NCBI GenBank assembly: GCA_030765065.1
Contig: CM060984.1
Coordinates: 82,857,988-82,921,987 of the forward strand
Direction: 5' to 3'
Length of the DNA: 64,000 nt
Source of the DNA: Deroplatys truncata
Lineage: Eukaryota; Arthropoda; Insecta; Mantodea; Mantidae
The notes beneath the pieces were generated by a model, which saw only the letters and a list, made by a program, of their open reading frames with translations, was not told the DNA's origin and ran no database searches. Shown here one piece after another: positions 1 through 9,759 of this stretch (its first letter is position 1; every line of letters starts with the position of its first letter). Position numbers and translations under genes: made by a program.

Positions 1-678
1 GAGCTTACGTTTTCTACTGAAAATCGAATGCAGCAGTTCATAGAAAAAACGACATATCAGCGCATGGGCGAACTTCAAACTACGCTTAGGGATCACATCC
101 AGAAGTCGCTAGACGTGCAACATGACGCTCTAATGGAATATCTGAATAAAAATACCCCTAAACGCGACGATGGAAACAGCATCATGCTGGACACTATAAG
201 AATGAAGATAATGCTACCACCTCAAGAGGATCGTGACGTACCGAATAAGAAACATATATTGGAATATATAAGTGCAAGAACACCAGCACTCGATTCACAC
301 GGTAATGTTTCATTTAAAAATAGAGGACAAATAGTAGTAGCAGATGCTGTCAATGACAGCAATGGAGCAACAAAAAACTTTATTAAAGTTCTCGTGGGAA
401 GGAAAAAAAATGAAATACAGCAAGGTTTAAACAGCAGACATGGTACAATAAGTACCACTGTTACAGGAACAGTCGGAAAATACATGGAAACTATGTCGAA
501 CCGTCAGAAATCAATTGATAAGCATCTGACAAGCGCAATGGATAATGTTAATACACTTAAATTACAGATGAGAGTCATAAATGCATTAGTAGAGGAAATG
601 AGAGGGGAGCACATAATTGCATTGCAGTCGTTGTCTTTCAGGGGTAAATCGCAGAGGTACATGTTAAAACAGGTCTAG
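1..678 (+). CDS. Unrecognised Maverick protein, 5' partial
   Basis: The frame is open from the first base of the window and ends with TAG at 676-678, so the true start lies to the left; the first internal ATG is at 28. The visible part is about 225 residues, hydrophilic, lysine- and asparagine-rich, with no membrane segment or signal peptide. The C-terminal third (from about 490) is helical in composition with heptad-like leucines and could form a coiled coil. I do not recognise the family. Its place before the DUF8207-like and integrase genes on the same strand suggests an accessory or structural Maverick protein. It is the only Maverick frame here without internal stops, although it may be truncated at its 3' end. 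Confidence 0.5.
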   Translation, partial: ELTFSTENRMQQFIEKTTYQRMGELQTTLRDHIQKSLDVQHDALMEYLNKNTPKRDDGNSIMLDTIRMKIMLPPQEDRDVPNKKHILEYISARTPALDSHGNVSFKNRGQIVVADAVNDSNGATKNFIKVLVGRKKNEIQQGLNSRHGTISTTVTGTVGKYMETMSNRQKSIDKHLTSAMDNVNTLKLQMRVINALVEEMRGEHIIALQSLSFRGKSQRYMLKQV

Positions 679-680
679 AA

Positions 681-917
681 TACCACAAATCAAGTGTAAA
701 TGGTGAGATAATTTCCTGCTATATGACGTAGCCAACACCTCCTACTGTAAGACCTGATACATTATTTGAAATAAATAAGAAGTCGGTTAGAGCTCTGCCT
801 GCACCAATTGCAAATGGCATTAGACTATGCTTCACTGCTCCTGCAAATCGTGTGTGGGATGGTCATTTTATAAATATCGAGCTGAAAATCTTCTATAAAC
901 TGAAGACAGCTAAATAA
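681..917 (+). pseudogene. Small reading-frame remnant downstream of the first Maverick ORF
   Basis: A frame different from the preceding ORF reads through with one internal stop (TAG at 729-731) and ends at TAA about 917. The stretch after the stop contains RPDTLFEINKKSVRALPAP and looks like real protein rather than chance sequence. It may be the displaced C-terminus of the preceding ORF or a separate small gene. I do not recognise the family, and a capsid relationship is only a guess. Confidence 0.3.
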
Positions 918-964
918 ACAGGGTATATATTAATGCGAAAGTCTAATTTCAGTGTCATTTCCAG

Positions 965-1706
965 ATGGGCAGCAAGAGCATACGACTTAAAGAATCTGTA
1001 GCTATGCACACGACGGCTATAAGAGAAAAGTTACGCTCTCTTAAAGGCCAGAAGTTTGAAACCCAGAGCGTGATGAGTGAAGCTCATCAACCATTGACAG
1101 ATCCGCTTCAAGATATACTTGAAATACAGAAAAAAAAATAATACAAGCTAGGTAGAATCACCGAAAGATGAGAAACTCTACAACTACCTTAATAAAATTC
1201 TAAGGATATAGATTCATGGGGTACGATATGAGGATGGTAACTACATGATCGGGAACAAGATCATTGATTTCATCAATAATAAAGTTCGAATAGGCGACGA
1301 AACGTATGAAACCACGCCTGGTTTGAAGGAGCTCATCTTCAAGAGAATACTTGAAATGCACACATACACTGAAGATGACATTGAAATCTACAGTAGAATA
1401 CTTAAAGCCACACATGTTCATCAAAGAAACTTCAGTGAGCACGGGCAATTGGGATCGGGTAATTCCTACAAGTATAAAAACATTATACGTCCTCTTGTAA
1501 GGAAACACAAGAGATTAGAACTACAGTGGAAAGAACATTACCCTAATACGAGACAAGACTACATCTACGAGTACTGGACCGACCCTAAAGGTCTGGTGGA
1601 TCGCCTGAGGCTACTTATAGCATCCCGAGACGCCGGTAATAACAGTCATACTCAAGAAATTGAAGAGATTATTCAAGAACTAAAAGCGGCAATGATTATA
1701 GCATGA
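965..1706 (+). pseudogene. DUF8207-like Maverick-associated protein, frameshifted
   Basis: An ATG at 965 opens a segment with the charged helical pattern TTAIREKLRSLKGQKFE, typical of the N-terminus of this family, closing at TAA near 1140. The conserved core follows in another frame: HGVRYEDGNYMIGNKIID, then RIGDETYETTPGLKELIF (about 1215-1345), then a basic C-terminal region ending at TGA 1704-1706. The GVRYEDG...MIGN...TPGL signature is what I associate with DUF8207 proteins, found in many arthropod genomes beside Maverick genes; their function is unknown to me. At least one frameshift and one stop separate the halves. The stop overlaps the ATG of the integrase frame (ATGA at 1703-1706), suggesting the two genes were originally adjacent and co-transcribed. 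Confidence 0.6.
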
Positions 1707-2626
1707 CGGCAGTGAAGCAAAATATAGTAAGCAAACTCTATGCTCCAGAGCTGAGAAACTTCATGCGTCAAAAGATTATCGGCAAGGGACTCCATGACCT
1801 GGTGCAGATCGACTTGGTGGAGATGATACCGCATGCAAAAATCAATAGGAATTTCAAGTACATCCTTGTTACAATCAACTTCTAATCCAAAATGGCATAC
1901 GCGAGACCGCTAAAGTACAAGAAAGGACTTCAAGTTGCATAGGGTATGGAAGATATACTGCAAGACATGGTATCCCCACCCAAGAACGTCCAGAGTAATA
2001 ATGGGAAAGAATTTTATAATAAGAAATTAAAAAATTTAATGGCAAAATATAACATCAAGTACTACCGTACCCATACACATGTGAAAGCAGCGGCTGTTGA
2101 ACGATTAATAAGAACTTTAAAGAATATGATGAATCGTGAATTTCTAGCCCAAGGTTCATACAAGTGGCTAGATCTTTTACCTCGAATCATTGCAAGATAT
2201 AGCAACACCTACCACACCACTATTCGAATAAAACCTGTAGAGATGAAGAACAATGATCTTCTTCTGGCTGTATATAACTACACTCAAGATCGAGGAGAGA
2301 AGAGAGGGGCAGGAAAGTTTAGTGTTGGTGATTATGTGTGTGTATCCAAGGACAAGGGACATTTTGAAAAGGGTTTTGAAGCTAATTGGGCTGTTGAAAA
2401 ATTTCAAGTTGTTCGAGTCAATCACATCAATCCTGTTACATACATGCTAAAAGACAATGACGGCGAGGAGATAAAGGGGACCTTTTATGGGCACGATCTG
2501 CTATCCACACTGTAACCTAATGAATTTCTAGTACAAAACGTATTACACAAGCATGGAAATAGGATTCTTGTAAAGTGGTATGGAATCCTTAAAACTCAGT
2601 GGATTGGCAGAAACGATTTATTGTAG
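1703..2626 (+). pseudogene. Maverick retroviral-type integrase with C-terminal chromodomain
   Basis: One reading frame of 307 codons runs from ATG 1703 to TAG 2624-2626 with three internal nonsense codons (TAA 1883, TAG about 1943, TAA 2513) and no frameshift. The first acidic catalytic residue is in VQIDLVEM (about 1805-1828). The second should be D in a DNGKEF-type motif but reads SNNGKEF (about 1993-2013), a D-to-N change. The third, E, is kept in AAAVERLIRTLK (about 2088-2123). A terminal chromodomain remnant (NRILVKWYG...WIGRNDLL) follows the last stop. The family integrates Maverick DNA by DDE transesterification. The protein is shorter than usual at the N-terminus, so the zinc-binding region is missing or lies in another frame. 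Confidence 0.85.
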
Positions 2627-2759
2627 AAAAAATAATGAAAATAAAGAGCCTTTCATTCCGCAAAAATGTGTTTTTTATTTCATAATAGAACTATTTCCAG
2701 GAAAAGCGTGAATAAATGATAAATAAATTCATTATTAAAAATGATACTTTTGCACATGT

Positions 2760-3175
2760 TAATGCCTTCTGTGATCGCAGGGTTACATTTTGTTTACATT
2801 TTATGATTATAAACCCAATAAATACATAAACACACGGTTATGAGGTTACATTTTGCTTGCATTATATGATTAAAGCCAATACATACATAAACACACGATC
2901 ATAAGGTTATATTTTACTTGCATTCTATATGATTAAAAATCAATAAATACATAAACACAAAAGAGTTAAATTAAAAAATGCATAAAAACTAACAATTTAC
3001 ATATATAGTTACATTTTTGCTTGCATTTTATGATTATAAACCAATAAATAAATAAACACGCGATTATGAGGTTAGATTTTTGTTTACATTTTATATTATT
3101 ATAAATAAATAAATATATAAACACAAAAGAGTTAAATTAAACAATTTATAAAAGTAAAAAAATTAACATATATAC
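2760..3175 (+). repeat. AT-rich minisatellite between convergent Maverick genes
   Basis: About five diverged tandem units share the modules GGTTACATTTT, TTGCATTTTATGATTATAA, CCAATAAATACATAAACACA and, in two units, AAAAGAGTTAAATTAAA. Units are about 60-130 bp with internal length variation. The array fills the space between the end of the integrase frame and the end of the polymerase frame, where the two transcription units meet. It contains several AATAAA hexamers on the plus strand, so it could have supplied polyadenylation signals. Confidence 0.65.
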
Positions 3176-3212
3176 AAATCTAAGGGTCAGCCATTTGCAG
3201 AGAATAGTAATC

Positions 3213-6200
3213 CTAGGCAATTGTCTGGTGTGAGCCTTCAACAAGTTTTCTTTTATCGTCTGTACCACAGAGAGCGACCTCGTTCATCTCTATGGTCGTA
3301 CCTTTATGTTTGAAGCTTCGAAATGTTTTTTTTTGTTAAGATTGGTTTTCTAACTTTATTTAAGCAGTCGAAATACTGCTCAAAATGTATGCTCTGCACG
3401 CCGGTCTTGTTGATGCCCTTTGCTTTCATAAGTGTTTGGTCCTCATAATCCGTATACATATCGTTTGCACCTAACCCAACATATTCAATCATGGGGATAC
3501 CTGCAAGCTCAGCCTTGAACAACCCGATCACTTTTTTGTTTTGTTGTGTAATTCCATAACTGTTTTGTGTTTCAGAACTTGACGTTTCAAAGTGTTCCTG
3601 GTTTTCCTTGACAAATTCGTAGATATTACCTAAAGTTTAGATATAAATGAATCAGCGTCCATATAATTCAACATTAAACTCCCTAGGTTAGGTTTCAGTA
3701 TCTTGTAATAGAATGTGTTTTGAGATGTCCAGGATGGCTTGCCCTATATAGATGGGTTTATTCATATGCACTTTCTCTCTGGCCTACCAGATTTTCTGCA
3801 AATAAAATGCTCCGAACGTAAGTTGGTAGCGATGTCAATTTCTTGCATTGCTTCCAACTTTTAACGATACGGAAGTCATTGTATTTACGCACACTCTCAA
3901 TGAATTTGCCATATGCAGAGTTATTCATGTTCTTCCATAAATTCTGGCCGAATTTGGAAGTTTCCTTGCACGTCTCTCGGTATTTATCTAAATGTAGAAT
4001 TTCAGCTATTCTGACTGATTATATGCTACCACTCTATGGATCTTTATGCCTAAATCAATGCACTAAAGCTTCTGTAGTGCACGGTGTACTTCTCTTTATT
4101 CTCGTTGCCAGCAGTTTCTTGTATCGGCCTCCAGGTGGTATCTCACTTTTCGGGCATAGAGGAAGGTCACTGTGCTCATCGTGGAGATGCTCGGGGTACT
4201 CAAGGTCGAAATCCAGAACGTATTCAGTTTCTTCGGTATCAGGGGCAACAGCAAAGAAGTTTATCCTTGAAATTTCTTCTTGTGGAAGCCACTTCAGCCT
4301 TTTGTGTGGCATAGGATTGGTCATCTAAGCACCATATAAGTTATTAATGTGTAGATAGACTAAGTATAGCGTTTTCTGTTTTGATCATGTCCAGGAAGGT
4401 ATTTGTTGTTGGCTTTTTCATGCCCTTTGATACGGTGCACATACCGCTCCTGATTCCTCCCTCAAAGGATTTAATCCTTTTTTCGTCATGAATGACGCCA
4501 AGCTTGACCTTGGCCAGCTTGATCATTGCATCGAATGTAAGCCCTGGCTGTGTGTAGTACCAGCAGAGGTCCAAATTATACACCTCCAGAGAGAGGTACC
4601 TAAACTTCTCGAATGCATCGGCCAACAAGAGCGTATATGTTTTCAGATACAGATCGCTGTATTCACCCAGATTTCTTATGTTGAAGGTATTCCAGACTTT
4701 GACGTGTAATCGTACTCTTCTTCTGATATGCTATCGAATTTTTCTATTGAAGGCAGTGATGTTTATTCTAGTCCGGAAGGCGAGTCAACGTAGCTGTAAG
4801 GGAATACTCCCTTAGATCTCACCAACTGCTGATGTTCGCTATCGGGATACTCAGAGTTCGTGATGTTGAACTCATCACTGCTCAGCATGCTGGCTAAACT
4901 AAGTAGCTTATCGTCCAAGAACTTAAAGCTATCCAGAAACCTGAAAAAATACTCCTGTACTTTTTGCTGAATGAGATATATCTCTCTGAGGAGTTTGAGA
5001 TACACGAAATGGGCTGATCATATGTCGGGTTTTGCATCAGGAAATGGCTGTCATAATTGCTAAAGTAATGAAAAAAGATGGGTATAAAATTAGGTACCGT
5101 CCATTTAAATTCCATGCATTATGAGGAGCCCGCAGGAATACACCGGCCATATGGCAGTGATCGCGTACCTTCAAGTCGTCTACCTCAAACTCACTTCTTG
5201 CATATGTGGCAATGACGAGCATTACTGAAATCACCCACATCCTGTGCAGTCAAGGTCATTTCTTCATTGCGACTATATTGGCTATATCGGCTATTAACTG
5301 AAACTCAATGAAGCACTCCTTGATTGCATCAGGACCTCTCGACAATGAGTCGTCATGGCGACATAGGACTTAAGAGATATAGATATAGCCTCATGATGCT
5401 GGATAGCCCGAGTCCAGCTCTGATTAGTCGACGGCTCGCAGCACTGAACTCTGGCTAACACGCTTTCAATATCGGCATACACAACAAAATTTACAGGAGT
5501 ACCCTTCGAAGAGAATGAGAACTCAATCACTTCACCCTGCTTAGGTTTTGATAACCTGGCACTGCAGGCACTTCAATTGATGCTTTTTAAAGGCACCTTC
5601 TTTATTCAAGTGCTTCAGGTAGTGCTTGCATACCCATTGTTTCCCATGATGCTGGCTGAACTGTGATCTTGTCAGCCTTGACATGTCCTTAATCAGACAG
5701 TAGTGAGATCTTCTATTTTGTTCAATTAGTAATAACTTAACGATAAAGTATTTCCTGCTGCTGGTTTGGTATATTGCGCACTCCCTTTCTATCCCAAATA
5801 CTGAAATTGATACTCTTGGGTTTTGCCGTTCAAAATCTAAAATATGATGTATGCCTACAGGAAGTCTATCCAATTGTAATTGAACGCTGTGAATAACTCT
5901 TCTGCAGAGTATTTGCTCGTTCTTTGACAATCGCACTTCACAGGATACTTCGCAGCCAGCAAACACCATGCAAAACAATATACATCGTCGTTTTTTATGT
6001 TTATACAGCTCTCTTAGTCCTGATTGCACGGGTTAGCTCTATGTATCGCAATGCATTCAAAGGATCATAGAAGCTAGTTCCAATAACAAGATCCCGGACT
6101 GCGAGCAGGGATTTTGAGCTTACACCTCCTTCGAAATTCGGGATGTTTTCTAGAATTTCATCGGCCATAAAGGTGAATAAGGCGTCAAGATTACTTGATT

Positions 6201-6753
6201 GATGATCCAACTTTGTCTTGCTATTGAGACGGTTTCTGCATGCTCTTTTCAGGAGATTGTATGAGGTATGTAACTTCAAGTAAAATGTTTATTTTAAAGC
6301 CTGAAGAGCTTCTCCTGAGTACAGAAAGCATCTCTCTAAATACAGGATGTCTGCATTCCTACAGAAATTGACCGGGATCAACTATCGCTAAAATGTTTTC
6401 TATGCGGATGCTGAAAAGGTGTCCCTTGAACGCCGATTCAATAACCTTATACTCTACCTGGGTATGACTAACCTTTAGTTTTTTGACGTTATTGCTGGAG
6501 GCGAGTACATCACTGGTGGAGGAGGAGGCGGTGGTGGTGGTGTCAGCATCAGTGGTTGTTTTGCCATAATGTCCGGTACGCCCGACTCCTGGTGGTCTTG
6601 CAATTGGCGCGGCCCTGAAAGTTCCTGGATGGGTGAGGGGGTTCATTCCTTGACCGTGCTCCTCCTCAGCTTTGTGAGGTCTTTTGGAACCCCGGAGCAA
6701 GGCATGGTTGTTTACATCCTTAGGCTCCGGATTCATGTCCACTATTGAAGGTT
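3213..6753 (-). pseudogene. polB: Maverick protein-primed family B DNA polymerase (pPolB), broken
   Basis: Matches to the polymerase run in order on the minus strand. From the start: an N-terminal segment with YKVIESAFKGHLF (about 6430), DPLNALRYIEL (about 6040), a DDVYCFAWCLLAA segment (about 5950-5990), a C..C...H zinc-finger-like region (about 5560-5620), exonuclease motif I in VVYADIES (about 5470-5490), and FRFLDSFKFL (about 4920-4950). Then come the YNLDLCWYYTQPGLTFDAM block (about 4520-4580), motif A, motif B in MNNSAYGK (about 3900-3930), motif C in YMDADSF (about 3648-3668) and the C-terminal ALCGTDDKR near 3270. Motif A reads YLHINNLYGA followed by a stop; the catalytic D of the usual DANNLYG is H. 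Multiple frameshifts and stops make it non-functional. The family copies Maverick DNA by protein priming. Confidence 0.9.
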
Positions 6754-6756
6754 CTA
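6753..6756 (-). other. Candidate splice acceptor at the 5' edge of the polymerase exon
   Basis: On the minus strand a T-rich tract (GGCTTTGTTATTGTTATAG) ends in AG at 6755-6754. The polymerase frame is open immediately after it, with two bases completing a codon before CCT. The first exon at 8756-8762 leaves exactly one base of a codon, so the phases agree. This is inferred from motif and phase only. Confidence 0.4.
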
Positions 6757-7039
6757 TAACAATAACAAAGCCGAATTAATTGGAATGCTACTTAAAATAT
6801 AATATAAATGTGAAAATATATATTTATTAAACTATTTGAAGAAAAAAGGTTTTTTAAAGTCGCGTGTTAACGTTATGTTAACTATTTATATAATTGTATA
6901 TTTTAATTAATAAAATGAGTAAAAATCGATTAAGAAAATTATGCGTTAACGTTACGGTAATCATTTTTTTATTTTTTAAAAGTTTCCTTTCTGTACCCAG
7001 TTTATGCTACTGTGTTTTACTGTTTTCATACCGCTTATT

Positions 7040-7163
7040 TCCGCAACACCACACATACACACACAAACACCCATACCCGTGGCGGGACTCAAACCCGCGA
7101 CCCTCAGCTTGGTGGAGCGCCGGAGCGATCACTCCAGCGACCACGGCTACGAGGGCCGGTATT
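7040..7163 (-). repeat. tRNA-derived SINE head
   Basis: Read on the minus strand, GCCCTCGTAGCCGTGGTCG starts a tRNA-like block with a B-box-like GGGTTTGAGTCCCGCCACGGG (about 7079-7100). A short CA/TG-rich tail follows. It is a SINE head or tRNA relic rather than a functional tRNA, since the arms do not pair properly. It lies in the intergenic or intronic part of the Maverick polymerase side and was probably inserted later. Confidence 0.45.
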
Positions 7164-7169
7164 ATTTAT

Positions 7170-7305
7170 ATAACGATGCTAGAGCTAGAATAAATGAAGT
7201 TAAAAAGCTCTCCCCATTCAATTCTCGAAGCATCTGAATTTAACGGTGCTAGAGCATGAATAAATGAAGTTAAAAAACTCACATTCGATTCACGAAGCAA
7301 CTGCA
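7170..7305. repeat. Tandem duplication of about 70 bp
   Basis: Two adjacent diverged copies share GCTAGAGC, GAATAAATGAAGTTAAAAA, ATTC and CGAAGCA. The right copy includes the exon 3 splice donor (GTGAGT on minus at 7282-7277); the left copy has GAGAGC at the equivalent place, so it lacks the donor. Confidence 0.55.
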
Positions 7306-7506
7306 TATACATGGTCCTGTAGGCGGAATTCACACAGGTACACATCCCCTCAGTAGGAATAGTCATCCACCGATATCCTACAGGCATCGGTGCGACATTC
7401 TTGAACCCAGGAGGAGGCGGAGTCAGGCAGTCTTGCGAGAATATGGCCGACGGCAAGCTACCACCCTCGTTCATCTCTGTAGTCGCGATTGAATCCGCTT
7501 CAGGAA
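7283..7506 (-). other. Candidate coding exon with PPPPGF motif (polymerase side)
   Basis: On the minus strand a pyrimidine-rich tract ends in CCGTAG at 7507, followed by an open frame beginning with two bases plus CCT (PEADSIATTEMNEGG), then TPPPPGFKNVAPMPVGY, and ending at AAT/GTGAGT with the donor at 7282-7277. The same PPPPGF...V.P..G pattern recurs in the block at 7741-7999. The frame also runs open beyond the donor to 7166, so the exon end is inferred. Joined directly to the polymerase exon the phase would be wrong, so this may be an alternative rather than a serial exon. The function of the proline-rich protein is unknown. Confidence 0.4.
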
Positions 7507-7740
7507 CTACGGCAATAGAAGCAAACAAAGCAGAGTTAGCTTCACAACGAACATTTTTTTAATTGAAAGATGACTGTAAATTGAATCTTTCATTTAATAA
7601 TTCAAATTCTGTTGCAAACATGATTTGTTCGCAGGTTATGCATTCATTAAGGAAAAAGGTAATATTTTCTTAAAAAAACGTTTAAGTGTGATAATATATC
7701 TAGATTTACCATTCACATCGTTAATCATCTATATTAGAGC

Positions 7741-7999
7741 AACTCTGTATTCACAGTTAAAGCAAGAACAAAACTGCTCTGTAGCGATGACGATGTCTGC
7801 ATTCCCCCTGTAACCGGAGTGACATCCTCAAATCCTGGAGGCGGCGGTATGATATAATCACCCCCCGATAAGATTGGTGACGGGTGGCTGCTAATATCAC
7901 TAGGGGCTTAGCTTCTATGCAGCGGCATAGCTGGTGACTGCCCTCCCGCCAGGGGTGTTGCCATGTTGTATCCTGAGTCAATATTGCCATTAGCAGGTT
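7741..7999 (-). other. Second candidate exon with PPPPGF motif, carrying a stop
   Basis: The minus strand frame starting at 7999 (AA, then CCT after CAGAG) reads GNIDSGYNMATPLAGGQSP, then a TAG stop, then PILSGGDYIIPPPPGFEDV and TPVTGGMQ. It resembles the neighbouring exon at 7283-7506 in its start (x-P) and in its PPPPGF motif. The acceptor is weaker than at the other two sites, and an alternative CAG at about 8014-8012 is out of phase. No convincing donor was found at its 3' end. It may be a duplicated, decayed exon. Confidence 0.3.
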
Positions 8000-8109
8000 C
8001 TCTGAGTCTGTGCTGCAAGGTTAAGCCGAGAGCCCCACCTCTGGTGAATGTGGCTCTAACTGTGAAACTTCATGTAAACTCGATTGCTTTTTTTATAACT
8101 GATGAAAAG

Positions 8110-8600
8110 ACGAATGAGTAGAGAAAGCATTGTGATATGAAATGGAAGAAGAATGTGTAGAGAAAGTCATATGTATGTTTATGGAAGTTGTAAAGAAAAT
8201 CGTATGAATGTTTATGTAAGAAGAATTTGTAGAGAAAATCGTATGAATGATAAAGTAAGAGGAATGAGTAAAGAAAGTCATGTGGATATTTATGGAAGAA
8301 GAATGTGTAGAGAAAATTGTATGAATGTTTATGCAAGAAGAATTTGTAGAACAATCGTATGAATGTTTATGGCAGGAGAATGTGTAGAGAAAATCGTATG
8401 AATGTTAATGGAATAATATGTAGAGAAAATCATATGAGTGTTAATAGAAGAAGAATGTTTAGCGAAAATTATATGAATGTTTATAAAAGAATGTGTAGAG
8501 AAAAATCTAAGAATGTTTATGTAAGAAGAATGTGTAGAGAATATCGTATGAATGTTAATAGAAGAAGAATGTGTACCGTATATCGTATGAATGTTTATAC
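8110..8600 (+). repeat. 39-bp minisatellite (13-codon open unit)
   Basis: About twelve diverged units of 39 bp built from GAATGTGTAGAGAAAATCG, TATGAATGTTTATGG and AAGAA. Because 39 is divisible by three, a frame stays open over many units (repeat MNVYGRRMCRENR), with one frame change near 8360. The minus strand is also open in part. With the splice model proposed for this side, the array lies inside the first intron of the polymerase-side transcript, so the open frame is probably a by-product of the period. Confidence 0.8.
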
Positions 8601-8749
8601 TTTAGGATCTAAAGAACTATTTGCACAATTGATGAGAGCTCTACATTTTTAAAAAAAATTGGGTGTTAATTATTAAACGAAATGTAGTTCAGATAAAAAA
8701 TATGATACTCTTGCAACGATTCGTCTTTCACGTAGTTATGTAAAAACTC

Positions 8750-8762
8750 ACTCACCTTGCAT
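8750..8762 (-). other. Candidate first exon end: ATG CAA G / GTGAGT
   Basis: On the minus strand ATG (8762-8760), CAA and G are followed immediately by a consensus splice donor GTGAGTGAG (from 8755). It lies about 135 bases downstream of a TATA box. The exon leaves one base of a codon, matching the acceptors near 7506, 7999 and 6753. Confidence 0.45.
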
Positions 8763-8895
8763 TGTATTATTGTTGATGATGGTCGCTGTGTAGAAGACAA
8801 TAGCACTGACTTCAATTAAACTATAGCACACGCATGTTATAAACACTCCTAACGTTGAGTTAATAAACTCGCAATGGTTCTTGCACGCGTCGTTA

Positions 8896-8907
8896 GCTAT
8901 TTATATA
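8896..8907 (-). promoter_or_regulatory. TATA box of the polymerase-side transcription unit
   Basis: The minus strand reads GTATATAAATAGC, a strong TATA box. Transcription would start about 30 bases downstream, near 8870, giving a leader of roughly 110 bases before the ATG at 8762. No other TATA box this good was seen upstream of the polymerase frame. Confidence 0.5.
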
Positions 8908-9339
8908 CGGACCTAAACCCCCCCAGGAGATACCAGCACATCGTCATGGCGGGGGGATGTTACGCGTCACGTGATTATTGCATCCATGCGCAGAGAGAAC
9001 TACCTGCAAGATAATGAATGTTGCCAGAATCGATGCCAGGATGACGAGGTCTGTAATTAATGGTGGCATAGGCGCCAGGATGTCAGGAAACTATAATTAA
9101 TGGATGTGCTCCCTTGTCGAGCGGGGAATTTATGACATAGCAGGTAATGGAGCTTGTTCCGTGGGAACGGGGATGGCTCCACAATGCCGGAGAGTATAAC
9201 AAAGCGTGATTAATTACCCATTGTCCAGCGCTGATGTATCCTCTCTGTCGAGTAGGGAAATTTATTGCGCCAAGGTGTTCTCTGTTAATGAAGCTTGCCC
9301 TGGAGGTGGGGTATAGGGACAGTCTGGCTTTTTGTTATT

Positions 9340-9590
9340 GCCCAGGTGCGCGTGTTTGGAGAGAATGGAATGCAGTGGGGGAGGGGGTTGCTACATGTGT
9401 GGCCTTCCTATCGAACAAGTGTGCAGGAATTCAAGGGAATGGAAACAATAGTACCTTTCTTTTGTTATCGTGGCACCAGTTTGGTCTTTTGTTATATTGC
9501 ATGTGTTTGGAGAGAATGGAATGAAGTGGGGGAGGGGATTGTAACAGGTGTGGCCTTCCTAACGAACACGTGTGCGGGAGAATGCAACTG
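9340..9590 (+). repeat. Direct repeat pair in the Maverick right flank
   Basis: Two copies of about 85 bp (about 9348-9432 and 9501-9588) share GTGTTTGGAGAGAATGGAATG, GTGGGGGAGGGG, GTGTGGCCTTCCTA and CGAACA. The sequence around them (8990-9740) is GC-richer than the neighbourhood and holds further imperfect repeats (AATTAATGG, TGCCAGAAT). This suits a subterminal region of a Maverick. Confidence 0.6.
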
Positions 9591-9759
9591 TTTTTTTGTA
9601 ACAAAGCATAATTTATTACACCATTGTTCATTTTGACAGGTGATGGAAGACCTTAATAGCACACCTGTCAAGCTTTCCATTATGCATCACAAAATGTATG
9701 ACCTCCCTTACCACAAAGCTACACAGGGGGCGTGGTAGATGGAGGGTGAGGCCTAATTA

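Larger units (their letters stand above)
1..9750. mobile_element. Maverick/Polinton, right-hand part, decayed
   Basis: The combination of a retroviral-type integrase with chromodomain, a DUF8207-like protein and a protein-primed family B DNA polymerase is diagnostic of Maverick/Polinton elements, virus-like DNA transposons of about 15-20 kb. The genes converge: integrase side on plus, polymerase side on minus. The ATPase, protease and capsid genes expected in a complete element are not seen and may lie left of the window. The left end is outside the window. The right limit of about 9750 is an estimate from where element-like subterminal repeats stop; I could not verify a terminal inverted repeat. 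All recognised genes carry stops or frameshifts, so the copy is dead. Confidence 0.85.

Noticed and set aside
4055-4328. Plus-strand frames over the polymerase region (for example 3843-4328)
   Set aside because: The minus strand encodes polymerase motifs here; the plus frames are shadows.
8153-8652. Two overlapping frames with MNVYGRRMCRENR repeats as a repeat-protein gene
   Set aside because: The unit is a 39-bp minisatellite, both strands are partly open, and units vary at all codon positions.
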